64,000 bases of DNA. Source: Nereocystis luetkeana (lineage: Eukaryota; Sar; Phaeophyceae; Laminariales; Laminariaceae). The position numbers and the translations under genes are program-made. The stretch's first letter is position 1, and each line of letters opens with the position of its first letter. The stretch lies in contig JARUPZ010000027.1 in assembly GCA_031213475.1 (NCBI GenBank), positions 5,340,132 through 5,404,131 on the forward strand, in the 5' to 3' direction. Below, one piece after another: positions 45,190 to 57,300 of the stretch. A model generated the notes under the pieces. The model was not told the DNA's origin. It worked only from the letters and a program-made list of their open reading frames with translations, and ran no database searches.

Positions 45190-45635
45190 GCGATTCACAA
45201 GGTTACCGTCACGCTACAGTCACGGCCACCGTCACGGTCATGGTCACCGTCACGGTCACCCGTCGCGATCACCGTCACGGCCACCGTCAACGTCGCCGTC
45301 ACGTCACCGTCATGGTCGCCGTCACTGTCGCGGTGGAGCCTGCGCCGCGCACCAACACTGTCACCGTCACCGTCATCGACGCGGTCACCGTCACGGTCAC
45401 CGTCACGATCACTGTCACGTCACACTAACAAAGTGCCGCAGTAAATCCTGAGACACGTACCGTCACCGTCACATTCACCGTCAACGACAGCGCCAAGGTC
45501 ACTGTTACGGTCACCCGTCACGTTCGCCGTCACGATCACCGTCAGCAACAACGTCATCACCACCGTCAACGACACCGTCAAGGTCATCCGTCAGTCACCG
45601 TCACCGTCAGAGACACAGTCACGGTCACCATCAGG
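45190..45635. repeat. (CACCGT/CACGGT)n hexanucleotide array
   Basis: About 450 bases of GTCACCGTCACGGTCACC units, degenerating toward the right. Followed at 45810-45920 by GCC/CTG trinucleotide repeats. Confidence 0.85.
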
Positions 45636-47325
45636 AAGGGGCGAACAGGGGAGTGGGCAAAACGTTGTCAGCTTCCAACCGCCCCATGCGATAAGTGCTC
45701 GCTTCCGGAGTACCATATCTCCCTCCCCCCCTGCCTGCCCCTCTCCCCCCCGTCAGCGTGCTAGTGCCCCTTCGATATGTTGGTTTGTCTCTCTTTCCCA
45801 CCGCTACCGCCGCCGCTACCACCGCCGCTCCTGCTGCCACTGCCACTGCTGCTGCTGCTACTGTTGCTGCTGCTGCTGCTGCTGCCACTGCTGCTGCTGC
45901 TGCTGCCGCCGCTACTGCCGACTATTGCTCTTGCGTTAACTTTTGCCTTCGCTGCTACTATTAATACTGCAGCAGAAAAAAATCAAAGCTGCATGTCTCC
46001 GTGAGGAGAACAGCCCCGCGACCAGGAGCAATAAAACGACACATCCCAACACAAAAAAGCAAGGGCTGACATAAAACGTGCGCGGCCTAACAAAAAGACG
46101 CGTCGAGCACAGAGGCCCCTCCCCCCCCTCCCCCTCCTCCTCTCCGACGCAGGAAAGTGGACCGGGACCACCCCCACTCCCCTCCCCCCCCCCCCCCTAG
46201 CCGAATGGGAGCAGCAACAACCGCGCGAAAACAGCATTCGAACGCTCAATCAAGGGCAACGGTTGAGGGCTACGTGAAGAAGAACACATACCGGCGCCCG
46301 AAGTTTTTAATCACGCTCCCCGTGACCATGGCGACGACCCTAACCCTGACGCTTCACACGCTTGAGCCTTTCTCAGCCCACAAGAAATCAATGTGGCTGC
46401 CTGGTATACCCCCCCCCCCCCCCCACCCCCCCCCCCCCCCCCGACCCCTACCACGACCACCTCCACCACCCCCCACATCGACACCTAAGCCGTCAATGCC
46501 GGCGAATGCAAGCGCCGACGCACCCGCCACCGCCACCCTTCCGCCGCTTTCCGCCTCTACTGCAACTCCCCACCGAGCCCCAACACATCAGAGCTTCTAA
46601 CACGGCGACCAACCCTAACATCCTCCCCCCTCTCCCCCCGCCACTCCCACCAACGTGGCCATCGGGCAAAACGCAACACGCCTCCTCTCGCTCCCTGGCC
46701 ACAACCTCGGGGCCGACCCCCACTTTCGCCATCTGAAATAGTAGTGCTATTTGTTGATCGATTCGATTCGACGACGAAAACGTCCAAGGAGAGGAGACAA
46801 GTAGAAGCAAAGCCGCCCCTAAGCTCCGGTTTTCGTTTTCGTCAATTGATTGCTCTGTGGCGTTCGCCGCTCGCTCTTGATGCTTTATCGTCCTTGCCTT
46901 TTCGAATTACAGTCGCGAACAGCCTCGGCGAACTGCTTCGGAGTTCCTTCGCGAATTCTCTGTTCTGCTTCGGCGTTGCCTTTCGCTTTCTCGCTCAATG
47001 GGTGTTCGCGTTACTTTTCGCGGCCACTTCGGTTTTAGCCTCTCGCTTGCTTGTGATTTTTCGCGCGTTCGCTCTCGCGCTTTTCGCTCCTGCGTCCACC
47101 TTCGCCATCACGCATCCATTCGTTCTTGCTGTTGTCCACGTTCAACTTCGCGCTCGCCTTCGCTGTCGCCTTTCGAGTTCGCCCTCGCTTTGCCCCCGTG
47201 TGCCTCCACTCCACTCTCACACTCGCTTTCTTCTTTCGCTACTTTGGCATAACCTTCCTTTCCACCTTTCTGCCTCCGATACTACCCCCCCGCCCCCCCC
47301 CCCCCCCCCCCTTGCCCCACAGCCC

Positions 47326-47487
47326 TTACAACTCGTGGTCGAGATAGCTGTGCACACACAACATCGTCAGGAAAGAAGCCGCCGTAGTCAGCCCAGCGGC
47401 CGTCTTGGAAGAGTCCTCCACCGCCTCTAAGAACAACTCAAAACATGCCACCCAGAACATCGCTCCCGCCGCGAAGCCCAGACCGAC
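47326..47487 (-). CDS. ZIP transporter exon 6 (C-terminus)
   Basis: Fifty-three codons plus TAA. It starts [18 protein letters not shown], the last two membrane helices of the family, and ends HSYLDHEL. The acceptor is GGAAAG. A homopolymer C/G tract lies about 15 bases past the stop. Confidence 0.9.
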   Translation of the reverse strand, partial: VGLGFAAGAMFWVACFELFLEAVEDSSKTAAGLTTAASFLTMLCVHSYLDHEL

Positions 47488-48322
47488 CTTTCCAGCATAA
47501 TGAGGGAGAGCAGAGCGGGGGCGGGGGGGGGGGGAGGTAGCGATGGGCTTAGGGTTGGGTAGGTGGGGGTCGGTTATGTCGGGAAGGGGGGTTGAGGTTA
47601 GGGTAAGGGTTATAGGTGAGTGAGAGCAGGGGAAAAAGTAAAATCATGGGAAAGGGTAGGGGTAACGGTATGGGTTGGGTTGGGCGTAAGCGCAGGGGTA
47701 GAGGAAAGGGCAGGGGGGGGTGGGGGGAGTTTACCCATTAGGGGGGCGGGGGCGGGGATTTTCATATCAACAAGTGTTGCCGCGTAAAAGAAACACCTCA
47801 CTACACGCTTTCAGTTTCCCTGTGTACGCGCGCGCATACAGCGCATACAGCACATACAGTAAAACAACACACAACACAACACGACATCGCTTCGCTTCGC
47901 CGCCTGACCTTACAATTCCAGAAACGAGCCGGCCTGCTGTGTTTTTTTCCCCTTCTGCTTGCCGGGTCACGACCCCGTCCGCAACGCATCCTGGCCGCCG
48001 AAAAAATGAACTGGTCAATTGCCTAAAGAGGGGACTACTAGCCGATGCCACCTCCGTTATTTTTTTCGTCCCTGTGCGCTTCTGAAGACCCTCCCCCCAA
48101 AAAATAATACCAGGTACTCGGTATCTGGTACCTGTTACATTTTCGTTTACAAAGTTATATATCAATGATAACCCACCGGTAAAAACGGCATGAACTGCCC
48201 TACGAACAAGAAGGCCGGGACTGCCATGAGCGGCTGAGGCAGCGACGTGAACACGCACCACAGTCCCTACCGACCGCCACACACACGAAACGGGGATGAC
48301 GCGCGACAGGCAGACAGGCGGG

Positions 48323-48366
<44 letters not shown>

Positions 48367-51300
48367 CCGGGAGGGTAGTTTAGTAAATATGGGCAGGCGA
48401 CAACAACAGACACGTATCAATAGTACAACGCAAAACACAACAACTTGGTACCTTCGTGAACCTGATGGGAACGATTACGAGTGATCCCCGTTGAAGCTCG
48501 TGCTGCACTTTAGTCAGGCGGGAAAACAGGATATTTGGCGGTACACAAAAGAAAGAGCTATCACGGGGGACCATAGTAAATAGGACCCACGGTACAAACA
48601 AAAACCTGTATATTTACCTATTTTTACTGACATTATTTCGTCCTATTTATTATGGTCCCCCGTAATACGACGCGTGAAATAAGCTTCTCGTGCAGTAGCT
48701 GCGACAGAGCAAGCGCACAAAATCCGGGAACAAACCCAGGAAGGAACCCGCGCAGAGCTCGACACCAGAAAATAGGCACGAACATCGACACGTTTCCGCC
48801 CCATAACAATGGGCACATAAATTCACTATAAAATCGAGACAGAAATCGACCCATCACAAAATCGACCGAGAACAAAAACAACGACGAAAGCACACACGCC
48901 AGGTGAAATCGACAAACCAAACCGACGCAACGACGGCCCCCCCAGCCTACTGCCCGAGTAGACTTCAATGCTTGGTAGTTAGGATAATCACGCACCGTAC
49001 CGCCTGCCATAAGTGGATTCACTTTTCGGTACCGAGAGACACGAGTGATCCGTTTTTGTAGTCCATGTACTATCATGGCAAAGAAAAAAAACACCGACCG
49101 TTTGATCGCGAGGGAAAAAATGTAAAAAAACACAGTACACAAATTGACAAAAAAAATAAGAAAAACAACAACATAGTCCGTATTATACTGGCACTAAAGA
49201 CCGGACACTATGTACGTAAGACGTATATCTTGCAAGGCACGAAGCCAACCCCCCCCCTCCGCCCGCTAATGCTGTAACTCCCGGTTGATGGACAGACGGG
49301 TACCGACCGGCACACACCAGCGCTCCGAAGGCTATGACACAGACGTCGACAGACACTTTTCCCCCCCGGCTTCACGAGTGTAGCTTCCTGCCCTCTCCCC
49401 CTCCCCCCCCCTTCTTTCAAACATACCACCACGATTGTTTACTATCAATAATAGAGTGAAACCAACATCCCCGCGCCATCCCCCCCTCCCCCACAAAAAC
49501 GCCATAATCGCTGTTTTTTCCTCTACAACACCCTTTTCACCTCAAAACCACCCCTCCCCCCCCCCCCCTCACCCTTCCACCCCTTTCTCCCTCTCCCCGT
49601 CAAGACATCACCCTCCATCCACCCTCCCCCCCCCCCGTCCTCCCTTACTCCCACTCCCCCCTTCACGCGACCCCGTTCCCAATCCCTCACCCATCCCATC
49701 CCCCCCCCGCCCCCACCGCCACCTCCGCCTCTTCCGCGTCTCACCGTGTTCAGCTTGGAAACCCCGCGAGGATTGAGCACGAGCGCCACCGCCAACCCTT
49801 CGGGCACATTGTGCACGGCAAGCGTCGCCGAGATTATGAACCCGAGGCGAGCCCCGCCCGCCCCCCCGAAAGACACCCCGATACCCACGCCCTCGGAGAA
49901 AGAGTGAAGCGTCATCACGAACACGATCAGCAGCACCTGTCGAGGTTAGGGTTAGGCGTGGGGATAGGGGTGGGAATAGTGTTTGGGGAAAGGGACGAAA
50001 GCGGGGTTGGGAGCGGGGTGAGGGGTGAGGGTGCGGCAGGGAGTGTGGCTAGGAGTAGGGTTAGGGGTGACGGTTAGGCTAGGGGTGGGAATAAGGTTAG
50101 AGGGTTAGGGATGAGAGTGGGGGTTAGCAGCGGGGTGGGGGGGTAGGGGTGAGGGTGAGGTTAGGGGTGGGAATAAGGTTGAGGGTTAGGGATGAGAGTG
50201 GGGTTTGCAGCGGGGTAAGAGGTGGGGGCGGGGTTGGGAGTGGATTTAGGGTGGGGTCAGGAGCAGGTTTAGGGGTGAGGGTGAGGTTAGGGGTGGGAAT
50301 AAGGTTGAGGGTTGGGGATGAGCGTGGGGTTAGCAGCGGGGTAAGGGGTGGGGGGGGGGGGGGGGTTGGGAGTGGAGTTAGGGTGGGGTTAGGAGTAGGG
50401 TTAGGGGTGACGGTGGGGCAAGGAGTGGGTTTAGAAGTAGGGTTAGGGGTGAGGTTAGGGATGGGAACAAAGTTGAGGGTTAGGGATGAGAGTGGAGATA
50501 GCAGCGGGGTGAGGGGTGGGGGTGGGAGTGAGTTATGGTGGGGTTAGGAGTAGGGTTAGGGGTGAGGGTGGGGTAGGGACTGGGGTTAGGAGTAGGGGTA
50601 GGGGTGAGGGTGAGGTTAGGGGTAGGAATAAGGTTGAGGGTTGGGCGTGAGGTTAGCAGCGGGGTACGGGGGGGAGGTGGGGTTGGGTGTGGGGTTGGGG
50701 TGGCGCTAGGAGTAGGGTTAGGGGTGAGGGTGGGGTAGGGAGTGGGGGTAGGAGTAAGGTTCGGGGCGACGGTGAAGATGGGGGTGGGAATAAGGTTGAG
50801 GGTTAGGGGTGAGAGTGGGGTTAGCAGCGGGGTAAGGGGTGAGGGTGGGAGGGTTAGGGTTAGGGTAGAGTTAGGGGTGCGGGGTGGAAGCCGTAGCACA
50901 AGCTGGAATGGCGGAAAGGGGAAGGGTGGGGTGGGGGGGGTCGCGGGAACCGTCCGAACGGGAGGGTGCTTCTTTCTGTGCAGTCCCCTGTGAACCGTCA
51001 TGTACCGTTGCTTGGAAGACGGCGGCGGGGGCAACGCCATGCGGCGGCGGGGGCAGCGTTGCTGGCTGTCGTGGCACCGGCAAATACCCCCCGCCAACAC
51101 TTTTTGGGGATGCCCCCCCCCCCCTCTATCCCCCCGCCCCCTCCCCGCGGCGCCGTTCTCACGGATCAAAGGCGATTCAAGAAAGGAAGGAAGCAAGGTT
51201 TCAGAGATAGGAGGGGGGGGGGGGGCGGAGGGGCCCAGGGGGATTGGGATGTTACAGCATCGACGGCTACAACACCGACCACGGCGATGCCATCATGTCG

Positions 51301-54300
51301 ATAACGGCGACGCAGCAAAACCGGCGGATGTCAATGTCACAATACCGAGGACAAACGACGAAGCATTACCGAGGGCGGCCTCACACCGACGACGACGCCA
51401 CGATATCGGGGATGGCGACTAATACCGACGGTAATGGGGCAGTACTAACGGCGGCGAGACTACACTACCGACGACGAGGCCGCAATACCGACCCGACGAC
51501 GAAGCAATACCGACCGTATTGACGCAGTACTAACGGCGGCGGGACTGCACTACCGACGACGATGCCACAGTACCGAGGGAGGTGACGAAGCAAAACCGAC
51601 CGCGATGACGCAGCATCAACGGCGGCGGGATTGCGCTACCGACGACGATACCCACGACGGTGCCACAACACCGAGGAAGGTGACGGAAGCAAATATCGAC
51701 TGTAATGACGCAGAACTAACGGCGGCGAGACTGAACTTCTGACGACGACGCCACAAAACCGAGGACGGTCATGAACCAGTACCGACCGCAAAACGCAGTA
51801 ACAACAAGCCGGCGAGACTACAGTAGCAAAGACAATGCCACCATACCGAGGACGGTCGCAAAGAAACATCGACGAATAGACTACACGACCGACTGGGATG
51901 CCGCAATTACCACCAATGGCAATGCCGCAATATCAAAAACCCTGGCGCAGACAATATAATACTGAGGGCCGCGAGGCTCCCATACCGACCTAAATGCCAT
52001 GTGAGGACCGGGAGACCCGCGCGCACTCGGAGGGAGGGAGCGGGGGGAAACGAAGGGTGGCAGACTGACTTCCCCACGTGATATGGGGGGGGGGGGGGTA
52101 CTCATTTGTTGCTTGCGATGGACATTTGACCTTTGACCACGCACCCCTTTCGAGACGGAGTACCGTCTTGTAGGGAGGGGGGCGGGGGGGGGGGGGGGGG
52201 GTACTCATGCCACGCATGGCCGTATTCGTATGACCATAGACCCTCGCATCCCTGCAAATTCCTGCACGGAGCACGCCGAGTTTTCACCGACCAGGTAGAC
52301 ACCGCTTGCTGCAAGCGCGATGTGCCGTGAGGTATCGGGTGAGTCGCAAAGAAGGTGAGCTGCGTACTACTAAGAACCGCGTATGAGGCGGCCTTGTAAT
52401 GGAGGGGGGGGGGGGGGCATCCTGTCCTGCAACCGAATCGGTCCGGCACGATTCGATTCGGTTAGACGACTACAGTAGACGCGACTCGAGTAGGGGAGGA
52501 TAAAACAATACCAGGTACTGGTACCTGGTAGTACCTTCAAGATCCCGACAGCCGGCAAGCTATTTTGCGGCGGCCCATCGCATCGGCCGCGAGAGTGCGC
52601 CCAAACGTTGCCTCCCCCCCTGAATCTCCATATCTCTACACCTTCCTTTCGTCCGTTCCCCACCTTTTTCGCGTCGATTCCGTGTAGCTCGCCTAGCTTG
52701 AGGTCCTCGTACTTATCCAACACCTGCGGCCACGCATGCGAAACGGAGCCAAGCAACAACACCGGAACAAACAAAACAAACCGAGAAAAAAAGACAGCAA
52801 CATCAACAGCAGAAACACAGAAACAAAACAAAAAAAAAACAACCCATCGCAGGTTGTCCGGAGAACAGGCGATTGGGGAGCGGGGGGGGTGGGGGAGGGG
52901 GGGCAATGAGGAGCTGACACATGACACAAGTCAGAGGTCGCCAAACTAAAAATGTGCAGCACGATATATTACAGCGAGTGCTGCTGCTGCACGCAGACAC
53001 TGACAGGAACGGCGGGTAAGATATGCACCTGGAGGCGTTCTGCGATAGAGGTTCACCCTAATTTTTCTGAGGCTCCTCACTTAAGGAGCTCCATACCTCA
53101 CCCGAAAACAGACCCACAGCAAAAAATCGAATTGCATCGCGGCGAATAATCCCATGGGCCGATTCTACAAAAAGTTTTTTTTCGAAATCAAGATTGGGGT
53201 TAAGGAACCGCGTCTTTCAGAAACAAAATAGCGGAAATGTGCTATTACGGGGGACCATAGTTAACAGGACCTATGGTACACATAAAAACCTATATGTTTA
53301 ACCATTCTTACTAACAATATTTGGTCCTGTTAACTATGGACCCCCGTAATACCTCTATCGTAGAACGGGTCCCTGTCGTTTTCTTCGTCGGCATACCTCG
53401 GTCCCCAACTCTATGTTCTTGCCTCCCAAGGGTTAATACAGTAGATACGACACTATCAACAGCTACCACGTTGTCCCTGGCTATAAGGTACGTTTGTGTT
53501 AAACATTTGATGTACAAACGGTCGACACATTAAGGGATAAGAGTGGTGCCTGCTAGTTAAGACCAGGGCTGCATGCGTGTTGCGGCTACAGTTTCGCACG
53601 AACTTGGGCCAACCAAAGTGCGAACGGCACCCACGAACGGCAACTGCAAACCTTGAAAGGCGTTAATCAGGGGATGAAACAATATCATCCCCTTCGGAGA
53701 TAAAATTTGGGATTTTCAGTATATATGGAGGCCCTTCCCACCAGGGGCTATATATACTTCGCGAACGCGGCAAGAACTATGCGAAAGGCGCCTGGGGTTA
53801 CGGACGAGAGCGCACGTGTTGCGCGTACTGTAACACGCTTCCCTGGTTAACACTGGTGCATATATACTTGCAGTACATCACTGGTACTCGTGGGGCAGCG
53901 TTTCTTGCCATTTCTTGCTTGACGGGCGAGGGCGGCAGATGGGTTGATGGTATATCCCTTCATCGATGAATCTGGATAAACAAAAACATGCTACAGCAGT
54001 AGATTACCGTGTCCTTAGATGATGGACGTGTAGAGCGCAGAGCGTTCGCCAGGGTGCGAGCTTACGATAGCCACGGGGCAGTGTTCAAGCTGCGAAGATG
54101 TCGTCGCGTAGTGCAGCAGCAACAGCAAAAATAGTGTCGTCGCACGTAGCGAAATGCAGCAGCAGCCAGCACTCTTTACGACTTGGCCCATCTTCGAAAC
54201 AATGATCGTCCACACTATTACGGGGGGCCATAGTTAACAGGACCAAATATTGTTAGTAAAAATGGTTAAACATATGGGTTTTTATGTATACCATAGGTCC

Positions 54301-57300
54301 TGTTAACTCTGGTCCCCCGTAATACCTCATCATTGCACGCTTTTTCCGAGAAAATTCTCAGGCGATCGGTAAGGGCTTGGGTTGGGGTCAGTGTTTGAAA
54401 TCGCGTACATTTCAATCACTCCGGAAACTTCCCAGGCGATCAGTCGGGGTTTTGGGTTAGGGTCAGTGTGCTTCAAGGTCACGTATATTTCAATATTTTC
54501 GTCGAACCCGGGCCAGCGCCTCGACAGCAGACCGCAGCAGGTAATTTCAACACTGCTGTGCAGAATTTGAAGTATACGCACAGCAGTGTTTTTGTGCTGG
54601 CACCCACCCGTGGGCGACGAAACGGAGAACACACGGGACTATCCCGCGCACCCACGGGACTATAAACAGCAGCCGTGTCCGGATATCACAGCTATCAATA
54701 GCACAAGACCGTTGGTATAGAGTACCAGTAAAAGTGTGGCTAAAAAAATAGGGGTACGTAGCAAGCTGCTGCTGTTGCTGGTGTCTTTGGCGCAAACAAA
54801 CAGCACGCCAGCTCTCAACCCTTTTACTGATAGGAATGCAGTCCCGTTTTGGGGACAAACTACTTGGAATTTGGGTCGTTTATGCCCCAAACGGGACTGC
54901 GGCCCTAAAAGGGTAAACTCTTACTCTTGTGTGGTGCTGTTTGCATCACAGCAGGACAACCACACCCTACCAATATTACTACTGCTGTTGTAGTATCGAG
55001 ACAACTCGCCATAAAAACAACAAGCAACAACAAAGCTGTGTCAGAGTACTTCGTATTTCGTTTCAAGCTCTTCGTGTTCTTCTGGCGGCAATTCGGGGAA
55101 CCTACCTTAATCATCGTCTTATATATAGTGGCCATGGATCAAAATGGGCCTGCCGGATTTCCTGAGCTTTTTCTGAAATCAATGCAGCGATGTTTCCCCG
55201 CGTGCCAGCACAGGTACAATACATCAAAGTACAGTAGGTATTGACGGTGTCTTGCCATGGTCATGACGGGTTTCGGGCGGGGGGTATTTGGCTATAATTT
55301 CAATACTCGGTATGTCCTCTATTTTTGTAGGGCTTTTCACGTCGATTTTTTTTTCTCTTGCGGTGGGGTGCTGTTGGGTGCTTTGAAAAAGCGCATCGCA
55401 CCGTACCCTGCAGCTTACGTGCAATGTGTGAACAAACAAGTACCGAATACAAGGCAGAAAACGTGAACACCTGACGAGAATTTCTAAGTACTAGCAGTAT
55501 ACTTGATGCTCTAAATACATGAATACTATAATAATACGTAGTAAGGCAGTACCAGTATCATATGTACAATACTGCTGTGCAAACGTACCTAGCACCTGGT
55601 ATACGCTGCTCCAAGACTACTATTAATAATAAGTACATCAGGTACGTATTTGACGTCGCTGCACACATAAGTTAATAGCAGTATATCGGTACACTATTAA
55701 TAGTACTTTATACCTGGTAAATCGATAAACCAGTACACTGGTACCATACCAGTATACTGGTACGTACTGTCTGCACTCGCCTTCTTGGTCGACAAGATGA
55801 ACACGAGCCCCGCTAACACCCCCGCCAACACCCTAACCCACGGCGCCGACAGCTCCCCTATCCCCTCCCCGAACATCCCCTCCGGCTCGTGCACCGTCGC
55901 CCCCTCCGACACCAGGCTGTAGCTGGCACTCAGCATCATCCCCGCGGCAATCGCGTTCCCCACCGAGAGCATCTGCTTGCCCCAGTCCTGAGCGAGGAGG
56001 AGCGGAGCCGCTCCCAGCCCCGTGCTCAAGGCAGTCACCCATCCGAAATACCAGACGTGGTTCAGGGTTGGGCTGGCGGGGCGCAGGTCGTCCGGAAGCG
56101 TGTACTTGGAGATGATAAGGAGGAGGAGGTATCCGGCCCAGGTCCACTTGGACGTCGGGTGGTTGTGATGTTGGTGCGTCGATGATGATGACGATGCTGT
56201 TGGTGGTGGCTTGTTCTTTTGTTGAGGGTCGGAAGACGAAGAAGAGGAGGAAGAGGACGAGGAGGAGGAGGAGGAGGAGGAGAGGGAAGAGGAGGTGAAG
56301 GCGTCGGTGGTGGAGTTGGAGCTGTCGGAGGCGGCGCGCCCGTTCTGTTTCACGGCGGAGGCGGAGGCGGCCGTTTTTGATGTGGAGGCTGCTACGCCGT
56401 TGGATTGCGCCGCCTGAAGTGACCGCCGACAGAGACAAGCAAGCAAGGCAAACAAGGAGGGCTGTACGTATAGACCCTGCCTTGGCTCAACTTTTACAGA
56501 ATGGTCAACGTATGCCGGACCAGAAACCGGCTGTGAGCCCTAACCCCAACCCTTATCCTAACGCGGACCGTTCGGGAAACTTCTCGGAAAGCAGATGTGA
56601 TGATAAGTTAGTTATTAATAGTGTGGACTACATATCAACCATTTTGTACAAGCTGGGCCAATTCGCAAACGCCATGTACAGTAGTGCCCCATGAAATCAG
56701 AGTAGAGGAAAGGAAGCCAAAGCAACAAAAGCCCAACCAGCGATAAGCAAGGCATTGGCGACGCAAAGTAGTAAGCTACGTACGCGTAGCTAAGCGGAGC
56801 AAAGCACAGCGTAGCAGAGCAAAAATAAGCAACACAAGGCGAAGCAAATATTAACCAACGCAACGCAGTCCGAAGCAACGCAGCGAACTGGCGACTCAGA
56901 GCGAAGCAACGCAAAGCGAACAGAGTAAATTCAGCGCAAGGCGCGATCAACGCAAGACAAAACCAAGGCGATCGCCATGACCCGGGGCCACAAAACCCAC
57001 TTCAGACAGACGAAAGACGACAACAAGACAACAGAGGCGAACACAACGAGCGAACAAGCAGGTGCCGTCACGTGTCAAGCGTCGTGGTGTCGACGTAACA
57101 AAAAAAAAGGAGTCGCGCGGGTCGGAAAATCGACGTTGCAGGGTAGCGTACGTAGACAGGCAGGCAGGGATCGTATCGACCACTTCTATGAGTACAGCGA
57201 GCGAGTTTTCCACCTCCGCACTCCGCAACAATGTAAATGCCCACACGAGATTATGTATACCAGGTAATGCGTTGCTCCGGTACATCGAATCTCGAATCGG

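Larger units (their letters stand above)
49937..52663 (-). other. ZIP intron 3, built largely of minisatellites
   Basis: A 2.7 kb intron. About 49945-50880 is a degenerate TTAGGG-like G-rich array (plus strand GGGTTAGGGGTGAGGG variants). About 51250-51950 is a VNTR whose units of roughly 80-100 bp begin near TAACGGCGGCGAGACT. About 52094-52401 holds minus-strand 3' ends of a LINE and a SINE, each beside a G tract. Confidence 0.7.

Noticed and set aside
46744..47430. 228-residue plus-strand frame
   Set aside because: Runs antisense to the last ZIP exon and across a C tract. Composition reflects TTCGCT-like sequence, and no family was recognised.
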